The notes: a model not told the origin generated them from the letters alone. A stretch of DNA of 59,684 bases from an uncultured bacterium (GCA_905339405.1 CAJPGC010000012.1:1-59684); one strand, 5' to 3'. Positions 8,510-16,742 are shown, counted from the first letter of the stretch. A program made the numbers and translations.

Positions 8510-9373
8510 TTGAAGAGGATAGGTCTGGTCGTAAAGGTCAGCAACCCCGACGCCATAACGCTCGCGGACAGGATCGCCGAGTGGGTGACTGAAAGGGGCG
8601 GCAAGGTATTCACCGACGAGGTGTTGAGCCTCATGGTGAAAAGCGCCGTTGCGACCAGGCTCAAGGACCTGCCCGGCTCCATCGACGTTATGGTCGTCCT
8701 CGGCGGCGACGGCACCATGATACACGCGGCCAGGCTCATCAACGGCCGCAAGGTGCCCATACTCGGCGTCAACCTCGGCAGCCTCGGCTTCCTCACGGCT
8801 ATAACCGTCGCCGAAGTCTTCCCGCTCCTCGAGAAGATAATGCAGGACGACTACAAAGTCGAGGAGAGGATGCTCCTGCACGTTGAGCATACGAGAGGCG
8901 ACGAGGTCCTCTGCTGCCACAGGGTGCTAAATGATGCCGTCATAAAGGGAGACAACGCCAGGCTCGTGCGCCTGGAGACGCGCATAAACAAGGAATACGT
9001 CAACACCTACAGGGCCGACGGCCTCATAATCGCCACCCCCACGGGCTCCACCGCCTATTCGCTTTCGGCCAACGGCCCGATACTCTACCCCACTATACAT
9101 TCGATAATCGTCGCGCCCATCTGCCCCTTCAACCTCACGAACAGGCCGGTCGTCATACCGGACTGGATGACCGTCGACATCACGGTGAGCCCCGAGCAGC
9201 ACGGCATAGAGCTCATTCTCGACGGCCAGGTAGACATGCCTCTGGAGAGTGGGGACGTCATCAAGATAAAGAGGGCCGAAGAGAGCGCCTATCTCATCAA
9301 ATTCCAGGGCAAGAGCTACTTTGACATCTTGAGGGAAAGGCTAATGTGGGAAGTTAAAGTAGTAAGGAACTGA
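8510..9373 (+). CDS. nadK: NAD kinase
   Basis: Phosphorylates NAD to NADP. The 287-residue protein from TTG 8510 begins LKRIGLVVKVSNPDA, as NAD kinases usually do. GGAGGAG at 8501-8507 sits at good spacing, so I prefer TTG over the in-frame ATG at 8465, which lies in a repeat and lacks a ribosome site. Motifs are VVLGGDGTMIHAAR (the catalytic GGDGT), NLGSLGFLT and the NAD-binding TPTGSTAYSLSANGP. It is followed by three hairpin repeats. Confidence 0.93.
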   Translation: MKRIGLVVKVSNPDAITLADRIAEWVTERGGKVFTDEVLSLMVKSAVATRLKDLPGSIDVMVVLGGDGTMIHAARLINGRKVPILGVNLGSLGFLTAITVAEVFPLLEKIMQDDYKVEERMLLHVEHTRGDEVLCCHRVLNDAVIKGDNARLVRLETRINKEYVNTYRADGLIIATPTGSTAYSLSANGPILYPTIHSIIVAPICPFNLTNRPVVIPDWMTVDITVSPEQHGIELILDGQVDMPLESGDVIKIKRAEESAYLIKFQGKSYFDILRERLMWEVKVVRN

Positions 9374-9377
9374 CCAT

Positions 9378-9500
9378 CAGGCCGCTGAAAAAGACCCATC
9401 TGCGTTGTCGTCATCGTCGCGAGCTCATTGCGGCGTATAAAAAATACGCCTCATGTCTCGCGCCTCGACTCCTCGCATCTGGATCTTTTTGAGCGGCCTG
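9378..9500. repeat. long-hairpin repeat, copy B
   Basis: The best-preserved copy. A 27-base left arm (9378-9404, starting CAGGCCGCT) pairs with a right arm (9474-9500, ending AGCGGCCTG) with about four or five mismatches. The central stem is GGCGTAT/ATACGCC around AAAAA. It starts four bases after the nadK stop. Confidence 0.85.
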
Positions 9501-9511
9501 CATGTGGAGTT

Positions 9512-9626
9512 TTGAAAAAGACCCATCTGCGTTGCCGTCATCGTCGCGAGTTCATTGCGGCGTATAAAAAATACGCCTCATGGCTCGCTCAGTACTCCTC
9601 GCATCTGGACCTTTTTGAGCGGCCTG
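9512..9626. repeat. long-hairpin repeat, copy C
   Basis: Tandem copy of the unit at 9378-9500, with the same central GGCGTAT/ATACGCC stem and right arm. It lacks its own CAGGCCGCT left outer arm and probably shares the flank of copy B. Confidence 0.8.
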
Positions 9627-9701
9627 CATAGAGTTTTGAAAAAGTTTCATCTGCGTTGTCGTCATCGTCGCGAGCTCATTGCGGGCCAGCGGCCTGCATG
9701 A
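9627..9701. repeat. long-hairpin repeat, copy D (internally deleted)
   Basis: The left half of the unit runs up to CATTGCGGG and is fused directly to the terminal AGCGGCCTGCATG. The central stem-loop and most of the right arm are missing. This is a decayed or deleted member of the tandem array. Confidence 0.75.
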
Positions 9702-9732
9702 CCGGTAACTTAATGGTTTCAATGGCACATCC

Positions 9733-11475
9733 ATGCTCATAGAACTCAACATCAAAGACTTTGCCATAATCGACTCTCTTAGTGTCGGTTTCGGCCCCGG
9801 CCTCAACATATTCACGGGCGAGACCGGCGCAGGCAAGTCGATAATCATGGACGCCCTTTCGCTCATCCTCGGCGACAGGGCCTCGAACGAGATAATACGC
9901 CAGGGCGCTGAAGAGGCCCAGGTAGAGGCCCTTTTCGACGTCTCGGCCGTCCGCGCGAAGGGGCTCGATTCCGTCCTATCCGAGGCCGGGCTCCCGCCTT
10001 CAGACGAGCTTATCATAAAGCGCGTAGTGCAGAGGGCCGGAAGGAACAGGATATACATAAACGGCTCGCTGGCAACTCTGGTCACGCTGACCGAAGTCGG
10101 CAGGAGGCTCATCGACATCTACGGCCAGAGCGAGCACCAGTCGTTGACGCGCCCAGAAGAGCACATGGAACTCCTTGACTCGTTCGGCTCCCTCGGGGCC
10201 ATGCGCTCCCACATGGCTGACGTCTACAGGGAGTACGCTGCCGCCAGAAAAGAGTTCGAATCTCTTGTGCTGGACTCGAAGAACACGGCCGACAAGAAGG
10301 GCTTTCTCGCCTACCAGCTCAAGGAGCTCGCTGACGCGGACTTGAAGGCTGGAGAAGAGGAGAGCCTCAGGAAAGAGAGGGAGCGTCTCCAGAACGCGGG
10401 GAAACTCGGGTCTGTGACGGAAGAGGCCGAAAGGGCCATCTACTCTGATTCGGGCTCCATCACCGAAAGGCTCGGCGCGATATCAAAGGCTTTGAAAGAG
10501 CTTTCAGCCGTTGACCCGGCGCTTGCCGCCACCGCGAAGACAATTGAGGAGTGTCTCGTCTCTCTTGAGGACGCGGGGGCGTTCCTCCGTGATTATTCCT
10601 CTTCGGTAGAGGCTGACCCTGAGGCCCTCGAGGCAGCCTCAGACAGGGCCGACCTCATAGGGAGGCTCAGGAAAAAGCACGGCTGCACGCTAGAAGAGCT
10701 GATAGCTAAAAAAGACGCTTTAGAGGCGGAGCTGAGGGGTTTGGATAACATCGAGTTCAAGGCGGGCGAGCTGGAGGCCAGGGTAAAGGCCCTGAAGGGC
10801 AAGGCCGAGGAGGCCGCCAGCCATCTCACCGAGGCGAGAAAGACAGCTGCTGCCGAGCTCGAATCCCTCATAGAAGGCGAACTGAAGACGCTCGGCATGA
10901 AGGGCGTCGTCTTCGAGGCGGCAGTTGACGCCGACGCGGGCCACGACGGCGGGGCGAGGCTCACTGAAAAGGGCGCAGACAGGGTGAGTTTTTTCATCGC
11001 CACGAACAAGGGCGAGGGTTTGAAGCCGCTGGCCAGGATAGCCTCAGGTGGAGAGCTCTCAAGGATAATGCTCGCAATGAAGAGCGTCATGGCAACTGGG
11101 CGCGTTTCCACCCTCATTTTCGACGAGATAGACACCGGCGTCAGCGGCTCCATAGCGCAGGTCGTGGGCCTCAAGCTCAAGGAGGTCTCCAGAGGCAACC
11201 AGGTGCTTTGCATAACGCACCTGCCGCAGGTGGCGGCCTTCGCCGACAGGCACTTCGTCGTCTCGAAAAAGGCCGCCGGGGGGAGGACCGTGACGAACGT
11301 CGTTGAGGCAGCTGGGGAAGACAGGGTAGAAGAGATATCCGCCATGCTCGGCGGGCTCAAAGTGACCGATACCACGAGAAAGCACGCTGCCGAATTGATA
11401 GAAGCTGCCATTGGAATGTCAGGCAGGAAGAAAGCGCCCGTCAGAAGGCCGGGCGCGGCGGAGGGCAAGGGATAG
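9733..11475 (+). CDS. recN: DNA repair protein RecN
   Basis: SMC-like ATPase acting at DNA double-strand breaks, 580 residues. The N-terminal Walker A is TGETGAGKSIIMDAL. Two coiled-coil arms occupy roughly residues 160-400, rich in Glu, Lys and Leu. The C-terminal head has the ABC signature ASGGELSRIMLA, Walker B TLIFDEIDTGVSG and the switch His in CITHLPQVAAFAD. A basic 20-residue tail extends the usual end. No clear Shine-Dalgarno or LexA-like box was noticed upstream. The gap to nadK is filled with hairpin repeats. It leads a tightly packed run with argA, tldE and crp/fnr. Confidence 0.95.
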   Translation: MLIELNIKDFAIIDSLSVGFGPGLNIFTGETGAGKSIIMDALSLILGDRASNEIIRQGAEEAQVEALFDVSAVRAKGLDSVLSEAGLPPSDELIIKRVVQRAGRNRIYINGSLATLVTLTEVGRRLIDIYGQSEHQSLTRPEEHMELLDSFGSLGAMRSHMADVYREYAAARKEFESLVLDSKNTADKKGFLAYQLKELADADLKAGEEESLRKERERLQNAGKLGSVTEEAERAIYSDSGSITERLGAISKALKELSAVDPALAATAKTIEECLVSLEDAGAFLRDYSSSVEADPEALEAASDRADLIGRLRKKHGCTLEELIAKKDALEAELRGLDNIEFKAGELEARVKALKGKAEEAASHLTEARKTAAAELESLIEGELKTLGMKGVVFEAAVDADAGHDGGARLTEKGADRVSFFIATNKGEGLKPLARIASGGELSRIMLAMKSVMATGRVSTLIFDEIDTGVSGSIAQVVGLKLKEVSRGNQVLCITHLPQVAAFADRHFVVSKKAAGGRTVTNVVEAAGEDRVEEISAMLGGLKVTDTTRKHAAELIEAAIGMSGRKKAPVRRPGAAEGKG

Positions 11476-11477
11476 AG

Positions 11478-11960
11478 TTGGTAAGAAAGGCCGTTTCGGC
11501 GGACGTCCGGGCCATCTACGAGATAGTCGAGGCGTTCGCCAAAAAAGGGATAATGCTCCACAGGGCCGAGTCGGACATATGCGACAGCCTTCGCGATTTT
11601 TTCGTCTATGAATCCGAAGGCAGGATACTGGGAACCTGCGCCCTGCACATATGCTCGTCCGAGATGGGTGAGATAAGGTCGCTTGCGGTAAGGTCCGGGC
11701 ACACGAGGGGCGGCATAGGCACGAAGCTCGTCACCGCGTGCCTCGACGAGGCGCGCTCGCTGGGGTTGAAAAAAGTCTTTGCCCTTACCTACCAAACCGC
11801 TTTTTTCAACAAGCTCAGGTTCAAGGTCATAAACAAGGATTTGCTTCCCCATAAGATATGGGGAGATTGCATAAAATGCGTCAAGTTCCCCAATTGCGAC
11901 GAGAATGCTGTTATAATCGCCATCGAGGGGCAGCAGATTCCAAACGGGGGGCACGCATGA
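11478..11960 (+). CDS. argA: GNAT N-acetyltransferase, short N-acetylglutamate synthase type
   Basis: A 160-residue GNAT-fold protein that probably acetylates glutamate, the first step of arginine synthesis. The acetyl-CoA loop region is RSLAVRSGHTRGGIGTKLV. The C-terminal LPHKIWGDCIKCVKFPNCDE, with its CxxC and FPNCDE pattern, is characteristic of the short stand-alone N-acetylglutamate synthases of bacteria that lack classical ArgA. The start is TTG two bases after the recN stop, and the end overlaps the next start (ATGA). argJ is also present and can recycle acetyl groups, so this enzyme would be anaplerotic. Assignment rests on motif resemblance plus the other arginine genes. Confidence 0.75.
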   Translation: MVRKAVSADVRAIYEIVEAFAKKGIMLHRAESDICDSLRDFFVYESEGRILGTCALHICSSEMGEIRSLAVRSGHTRGGIGTKLVTACLDEARSLGLKKVFALTYQTAFFNKLRFKVINKDLLPHKIWGDCIKCVKFPNCDENAVIIAIEGQQIPNGGHA

Positions 11961-13321
11961 AGGAGATGCTCAGGGAAGCTGGCGCGGAGCGCGTCATAGA
12001 AAGACTCAAGAGCGGGCTTAAGGGCCGCGCCGAGTCGTTCGAGATATATTTTTCCTGCCAGAAGGGTTTCGGCGCCGACGCGAAAGAAGGCGAGGTAGAC
12101 TCCCTCAAGGTTCGCTCGAGCTCAGGTGTAGGCATAAGGACTATTTCCAAAGGCAGGCTCGGGTTCGCCTTCTCGAGCGTTCTGGAGGACGCGGTCCTGG
12201 ACGAGCTGGCGGCAAAGGCGCTCGCCGGGAGCCTTGAGGCTTCGGTCGACGAATTCCTGCGCCTCGCTACTCCTGGGGGACAGGCGCGCTCTGAAGAGGG
12301 GCTCGGCATATTCGACGAGGCGTACTTCAGCGTCCCTGAAGAAGAGAAGATAAAAAAGGCCATAGACATAGAAAAGGCCGCCCGCGGGTTTGACGGGCGG
12401 GTTAAGAGGATAAGGAAGGCCTCCTACTCGGAGTCGGTCACCGCCGACAGGGTCGTGAACTCCAACGGTGTCGACGCCTCCCATTCTGCGACCTATTTCA
12501 CCGGCAGCGTCACGGCGGTCGCCGAGGAAGGGAAGGAGTCGCAGATGGGCTGGGAGATGGGCATGGGGCATTCGATGTCAGCCATAGACCCGGCCTGGAT
12601 AGGCGAGGGCGCCGCTAGGAACGCGGTGAGGCTCCTTGGGGCCAGGGAGATAAAAACGGTCAAATGCGCGGCGGTAATAGAGAATACGGTCGCCTGCGAG
12701 CTCCTCGAGTCTCTGGCCAGCTCCTTTCTGGGCGACAACGTCGAGAAGGGCAAATCCATGCTCATAGGCCGTCTGGGGAAGAAAATCGCTTCTCCCGTGC
12801 TTAATATATTCGATGATGGTATAATGACTGGCGGTTGGGCGACTTCGGCTTATGACGCCGAGGGCACGGCAACCGCGAGGACCCCTCTCGTGCTGGAGGG
12901 CGTGTGCCAGGGATTCCTTTTTGACACGTACTGGGCAGCCAGGGCGGGGAAGGCCTCGACCGGGAACGCCGCCAGGGGCGGGTACAAATCGACTCCCGGG
13001 GTCGGGCTCAACAACATCTATATAGAAAAGGGCGGGAGAAGCTTCGAGGAGCTCTTGGGCGGCCTCGGCAAGGGGCTCTTCATAACGGAGCTCCTCGGCG
13101 TGCACACCATAAACACCGTGAGCGGGGACTTCTCCCTGGGCGCGGCCGGTTTCTGGATCGAGGGAGGCCGGATCGCCTATCCCGTGAGGGGCATGGCGAT
13201 AGCGGGGAACCTTCTCGGGCTTTTCTCAAAAATAGGGGCTTGCGGGTCAGACCTCAGATTCCTGGGGTCCATCGGCGCGCCGAGCCTCCTTGTAACCGAA
13301 GTAGAGGCGAGTGGGACATGA
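11957..13321 (+). CDS. tldE: TldE/PmbA family protein
   Basis: Partner subunit of the TldD-TldE protease that trims peptides such as microcin B17 leader or CcdA. The 454-residue length fits. The C-terminal block with GYKSTPGVGLNN, ELLGVHTINTVSGDFSLGA and GMAIAGNLLGL is the conserved core. No HExxH zinc motif is visible, as expected for TldE rather than the catalytic TldD. The frame is open upstream, but ATG 11957 overlaps the GNAT stop and starts MKEMLREAG, so I chose it. TldD is not in the window. Confidence 0.88.
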   Translation: MKEMLREAGAERVIERLKSGLKGRAESFEIYFSCQKGFGADAKEGEVDSLKVRSSSGVGIRTISKGRLGFAFSSVLEDAVLDELAAKALAGSLEASVDEFLRLATPGGQARSEEGLGIFDEAYFSVPEEEKIKKAIDIEKAARGFDGRVKRIRKASYSESVTADRVVNSNGVDASHSATYFTGSVTAVAEEGKESQMGWEMGMGHSMSAIDPAWIGEGAARNAVRLLGAREIKTVKCAAVIENTVACELLESLASSFLGDNVEKGKSMLIGRLGKKIASPVLNIFDDGIMTGGWATSAYDAEGTATARTPLVLEGVCQGFLFDTYWAARAGKASTGNAARGGYKSTPGVGLNNIYIEKGGRSFEELLGGLGKGLFITELLGVHTINTVSGDFSLGAAGFWIEGGRIAYPVRGMAIAGNLLGLFSKIGACGSDLRFLGSIGAPSLLVTEVEASGT

Positions 13322-14001
13322 TCGAGACGACTATCAAGGATGATCTGAAGAAAGTGGAGGAAGGACTTGCCCGCAACCAGCTTTTCACCGGGCTCGAGGA
13401 CTTCTACCGCAAGGGCATCATCTCCAGGGGCGAGGTGAGGACCTGGCCGGCCGGGACCCAGATAATAACAGAGGGCGACCCAGGGGACGCGGTCTTCTTC
13501 ATAATATCCGGCAGGGTCAAGGTGACGCTCTACGGCGAGGAAGGCCGGGAGATAGTCCTGGCCATCCTGAACGATGGCGACATGTTCGGCGAGATGTCGA
13601 TAATAGACGACAAGCCCCGCTCTGCCAACGTCGAGGCTGTCCAGGACCTGCAGTGCCTTGTCGTGACCAAGGGCGCTTTCCTCGACTATATGTCCCGCCA
13701 CCACAAAGTATACATGAGGTTTTTCGCCTACCTTACCGGCAGGCTCAGGGAGGCCACGAGGAAAATAGGCGGGCTTGCCCTACTGGACGTCTGCGGAAGG
13801 ATAGCCCATACCCTTCTCGGCATGGCCAGGGCCGCTGGAACCGACAAGGAAGTCGTCGAGATAGAAAGGCCGACCCACGAGCAGCTCGCCGCCATGATAG
13901 GCTCCTCAAGGGAGGTAGTGAGCAGGGCATTGAAGAAGATGACACAGGAAGGCTACATTAAGATAGAAAAGGACAGGATACTGCTTTACATCTCGGAGTA
14001 G
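13318..14001 (+). CDS. Crp/Fnr-family transcription regulator
   Basis: A 227-residue regulator. An N-terminal cyclic-nucleotide-type beta-barrel covers about residues 20-140 and keeps the phosphate-binding pattern GEMSIIDDKPRSANVEA. A long dimer helix follows, then a winged HTH in which EQLAAMIGSSREVVSRALKKM is the recognition region. No N-terminal cysteine cluster is seen, so it is not an FNR-type oxygen sensor; a cyclic nucleotide is the likely ligand. The ATG overlaps the tldE stop (ATGA), so it is expressed with that operon. Nearby regulated genes could include narK and the mini-proteins on the other strand, but no binding site was confirmed. Confidence 0.9.
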   Translation: MIETTIKDDLKKVEEGLARNQLFTGLEDFYRKGIISRGEVRTWPAGTQIITEGDPGDAVFFIISGRVKVTLYGEEGREIVLAILNDGDMFGEMSIIDDKPRSANVEAVQDLQCLVVTKGAFLDYMSRHHKVYMRFFAYLTGRLREATRKIGGLALLDVCGRIAHTLLGMARAAGTDKEVVEIERPTHEQLAAMIGSSREVVSRALKKMTQEGYIKIEKDRILLYISE

Positions 14002-14041
14002 AGCCGCCCGTAGTCGCGGGCCGGTCTAAATAAAAATTAAA

Positions 14042-14073
14042 AGGCTCTCAGGGTTTCCCCTGGGAGCCTTTTT
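14042..14073. terminator. bidirectional terminator between crp/fnr and the mini-protein unit
   Basis: Twelve-base stem AGGCTCTCAGGG (14042-14053) with CCCTGGGAGCCT (14058-14069), one mismatch and a 4-base loop. A T run follows on the plus strand and an A run precedes it, so it can end both the crp/fnr operon and minus-strand transcripts. Confidence 0.85.
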
Positions 14074-14186
14074 GTCTTGAGCCGGAAAATTGAACGGGCA
14101 TGGCCCATATGAGCCTCTGCCCGCATTCCGCCCGTTCCCCTGGGAGCCAGGAGAGCCTCGTCTATCCTGTATCAGGCTTTTTCCCC

Positions 14187-14273
14187 TTAAAAAACTGCTA
14201 TCACTATAGCCAGGGTAGCCATCACGGACACATGGGCGATGACATCGAGTATTCCGTATTCTGCTTTCTTCAT
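14187..14273 (-). CDS. 28-residue hydrophobic mini-protein 1
   Basis: Small open frame missed by usual length cutoffs. It begins MKKAEYGILDVIA and ends VMATLAIVIAVF, with the C-terminal half a single predicted membrane helix. AGGGAGG lies 7 bases before the ATG. Its twin at 14375-14458 has the same EYGILDVIA core and a near-identical hydrophobic tail, and both end VIAVF then TAA. The pair differs by many synonymous changes, which suggests selection on the protein. It lies between crp/fnr and narK. I do not recognise the family. A role as a small membrane-complex subunit or regulator is only a guess. Confidence 0.75.
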   Translation of the reverse strand: MKKAEYGILDVIAHVSVMATLAIVIAVF

Positions 14274-14374
14274 CTGGGTTCCCTCCCTTTGAGTGTCTGT
14301 TCGCCTCACGCCCCCGCATGGTAACAGGTGCGGCTTTCTTGCCGATGTGCCCTGGGGCACAACCCGGCTGACCC

Positions 14375-14458
14375 TTAAAAAACCGCTATCACGACCGCCA
14401 GTGTGGCCATTACTGCCAGGTTTGCTATTACGTCTAGAATTCCGTATTCGGGCTTCAT
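14375..14458 (-). CDS. 27-residue hydrophobic mini-protein 2
   Basis: Paralogue of the frame at 14187-14273, about 100 bases upstream in the same transcript direction. It starts MKPEYGILDVIA and ends VMATLAVVIAVF. GGAGGA (complement of 14466-14471) sits 7 bases before the ATG, a strong ribosome site. About 20 of 27 positions match the twin. Codons differ at conserved residues (for example Ile ATA versus ATT, Leu CTC versus CTA), so this is not a fresh duplication. One membrane span is predicted, with a short charged N-terminus (K2, E4, D9). Confidence 0.75.
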   Translation of the reverse strand: MKPEYGILDVIANLAVMATLAVVIAVF

Positions 14459-14591
14459 AGGGGCATCCTCCATTTTAAGAGAGTTCCTTAACATGCGTCC
14501 ATGATAGCACCGTCAATATTAATTGAGGATTAGAGGCGGACCGGGGCGATTTTGTTCGAAAAAATGGAGAGTATCGTCTGTTTTTGGGCGC

Positions 14592-14630
14592 AAAAAAAGC
14601 CAGCAGGGCCTTTTATTCGACCCTGCTGGC
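14592..14630 (-). terminator. terminator of the narK transcript
   Basis: Perfect 10-bp stem GCCAGCAGGG (14599-14608) with CCCTGCTGGC (14621-14630). On the minus strand a T7 tail follows. It sits 42 bases past the narK stop and also insulates the mini-protein unit from narK read-through. Confidence 0.9.
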
Positions 14631-14671
14631 TCTGAAAAAGCGCCCCTTACCAAGGGGAGTTGAGAGTAGTT

Positions 14672-16162
14672 CTAGTGCGCTCCGCTGTTCCCTTCTCTTT
14701 CAATTTCACGGTCGACGGAGGAGACATGGTATTCCTCGGCGAACCCTCCCTTGGGCTCCTTGAGCATGATGAGGCAGAAGATGAAGCTCAAGAAGGCTCC
14801 TGCCGCTATTATGTAGAAGAACTGGTTAGCCGTCACAAAGGTATAGATGAACAGGTAGAAGACCGCGCCCACGTTGCCGTACGCGCCGGCCATTCCTGAT
14901 ATCTGCCCGGTAAGACGCCTTTTAATCGACGGGATTATGCCGAAGGTCGCGCCTTCCGCTCCCTGGACGAACATCGAGCAGGCGACCGTCACGAGGGTCG
15001 CAAGCGCTATCGGCCAGGCGGAGTTCATCAGCGCCATCAGGAAAAACCCTACGGCGATGCCCAGCATGTAGAACATCATTATTCTTTTCCTGCTGTTGAA
15101 CCTGTCTGAAACCCAGCCTCCCAGAGGCCTGGCGAACAGGTTGACGAAGGCGAAGGACGCGGCTATCATGCCCGCCGCTGCCGGAGTCAGTGTCCATACG
15201 GACTCGAAGAACGCGGGGAGCATCGATACGACGGCGAGCTCTGCGCCGAAGTTGGCGAAGTAGGTCGCGTTCAGGGCCGCTACCGAGCTGAAGGGGTACT
15301 TGTCGTCCTCGGGGACGCCTTTTTTGAGTATCGGCAGGTTGACGCGCAGTATCTGTATTATCTGGTAGAGGACGACCGCCGCTATGACGGCGTAGGAGAT
15401 GTAAGCCCCGGTCATGGTTATGTAGCCGGCGGTCTGTATCCTCCATACCAGTATCGATAGTATGCCTACCGTCGGTATCGTCCATACGATGAGCTGGATC
15501 ATGTCGCCCCAGGTGCTGACTTCGAGGGCGGCAACCTTTCTGGGCTTTACATGGACCGAGCCCTTTGGGCCATCGGTTATCGCGAACCAGTAGAAAACGC
15601 CGTAGGCCATCATGAAGACGCAGCTGAAGGCTATCGCGTATCTCCAGCCGTTCTCTCCTCCGAAGACGAGGGCGGCTATCGTCGGCAGGACTATGGCCGC
15701 GCCGGCGGAGCCGAAGTTGCCCCAGCCCGCGTAGAAGCCTTCAGCGAAACCTATGTCCCTCGGCTTGAACCAGAGCGCGGTCATGTGGATGCCGACGACG
15801 AAGCTCGCGCCTATGGAGCTCAGGACGAGACGGGAGACGAGGAGCTGGGAGAGCGTGTTGCCGAAGGCGAAAAACAGGCCCGGTATGCCGCAGAGCACCA
15901 TGAGTATGGCAAAGACCCTGCGCGGCCCGTATTTGTCGAGGGCCATGCCTGTAAGAAGCCTGGCCGGGATGGTCAGGGCGACGTTGCAGATGGCGATTAT
16001 CTTGAGGTCCTTTGCCGTGAGCCAGCCGTTGTACTTGAGCATCGTCGTGGCCAGCGGGGCCATGTTGAACCAGACGAAAAAGCTGATGAAGAAAGCTATC
16101 CAGGTAAGGTGCAGAGCCCTTATCTCCGGATTTCTGTATTTGAATAGATCTGAAACCTGCAT
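14672..16162 (-). CDS. narK: NarK-type nitrate/nitrite MFS transporter
   Basis: A 496-residue major-facilitator protein with about 12 membrane spans. The nitrate-signature glycine-rich motifs are visible as GFAEGFYAGWGNFGSAGAAI in the first half and SGMAGAYGNVGAV in the second. MFS loop motif LTGMALDKYGPRRVF lies between spans 2 and 3. AGGAGG lies just before the ATG. Uptake of nitrate or export of nitrite across the inner membrane is the family role. No nitrate or nitrite reductase lies in the window. A uspA-like gene directly upstream on the same strand suggests a stress or anaerobic unit. Confidence 0.87.
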   Translation of the reverse strand: MQVSDLFKYRNPEIRALHLTWIAFFISFFVWFNMAPLATTMLKYNGWLTAKDLKIIAICNVALTIPARLLTGMALDKYGPRRVFAILMVLCGIPGLFFAFGNTLSQLLVSRLVLSSIGASFVVGIHMTALWFKPRDIGFAEGFYAGWGNFGSAGAAIVLPTIAALVFGGENGWRYAIAFSCVFMMAYGVFYWFAITDGPKGSVHVKPRKVAALEVSTWGDMIQLIVWTIPTVGILSILVWRIQTAGYITMTGAYISYAVIAAVVLYQIIQILRVNLPILKKGVPEDDKYPFSSVAALNATYFANFGAELAVVSMLPAFFESVWTLTPAAAGMIAASFAFVNLFARPLGGWVSDRFNSRKRIMMFYMLGIAVGFFLMALMNSAWPIALATLVTVACSMFVQGAEGATFGIIPSIKRRLTGQISGMAGAYGNVGAVFYLFIYTFVTANQFFYIIAAGAFLSFIFCLIMLKEPKGGFAEEYHVSSVDREIEREGNSGAH

Positions 16163-16205
16163 TAGCAGCCTCCTGCCTGAGTAATATTTATGGAGTTGGA
16201 GCGCA

Positions 16206-16622
16206 TTACGTGTGGAATACCAATGCCGGGCACTTCACGTGGCGGACGAGATAGGCGCTCACGCTTCCGAGCACCATTTCCTTTATTACTCCCGCTCCCC
16301 TTTTGCCGATGACCACGATGTCCGGGTTTTTCTGTTTGACGGTCTCGATGATCATTGCCCTCGCGTCTCCCACGGCCATGATGGCGTCCACGTCGAAGCC
16401 GCGCCCTGCGACCATGTCCGAGGTCTTTTTCAGGAAATCGTGGCGCTCCTGGACCATTTTCGCGGTGAGTTCCTCGTTGACCGAGCTCGCGTCAGCCGGG
16501 CCCTCGACGACAGTCACGAGGATTATCTCCGGGTTGTTGGGCTTGAATATCTTTAGAGCCTCATCCAAAGCCTGCTGAGCGTTTTCCGATCCGTCATGAC
16601 AGACCATAATCTTCATCTTCAT
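16206..16622 (-). CDS. universal stress protein (UspA family)
   Basis: A 138-residue single-domain Usp protein. The N-terminal KIMVCHDGSENAQQALDEAL and C-terminal VIGKRGAGVIKEMVLGSVS form the ATP-binding pattern of the UspFG/MJ0577 type, so ATP binding is expected. The frame is open to 16748, but ATG 16622 has CCTCCT (complement AGGAGG, 16634-16639) 11 bases upstream and gives a normal N-terminus. It is 43 bases upstream of narK on the same strand, so co-transcription is likely. Confidence 0.88.
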   Translation of the reverse strand: MKMKIMVCHDGSENAQQALDEALKIFKPNNPEIILVTVVEGPADASSVNEELTAKMVQERHDFLKKTSDMVAGRGFDVDAIMAVGDARAMIIETVKQKNPDIVVIGKRGAGVIKEMVLGSVSAYLVRHVKCPALVFHT

Positions 16623-16742
16623 ACCTGGCAGAACCTCCTGATTTCGAGATTGAAAAACTTTGCGTTTTTCCGAATGCGCCTCACATTCATGGAGGGTGGC
16701 GTGTACTCTTGCTAAAAGACATCCTTCATCCCTCTTTTCCCC

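Noticed and set aside
9428-9631. 67-codon frame inside the hairpin array
   Set aside because: Consists of repeated hairpin sequence, giving duplicated peptide SSHLDLFERPA; there is no ribosome site.
10593-11954. 453-codon open frame antisense to recN and argA
   Set aside because: Low-complexity Ser/Ala-rich translation opposite recognised genes, with no ribosome site or domain.
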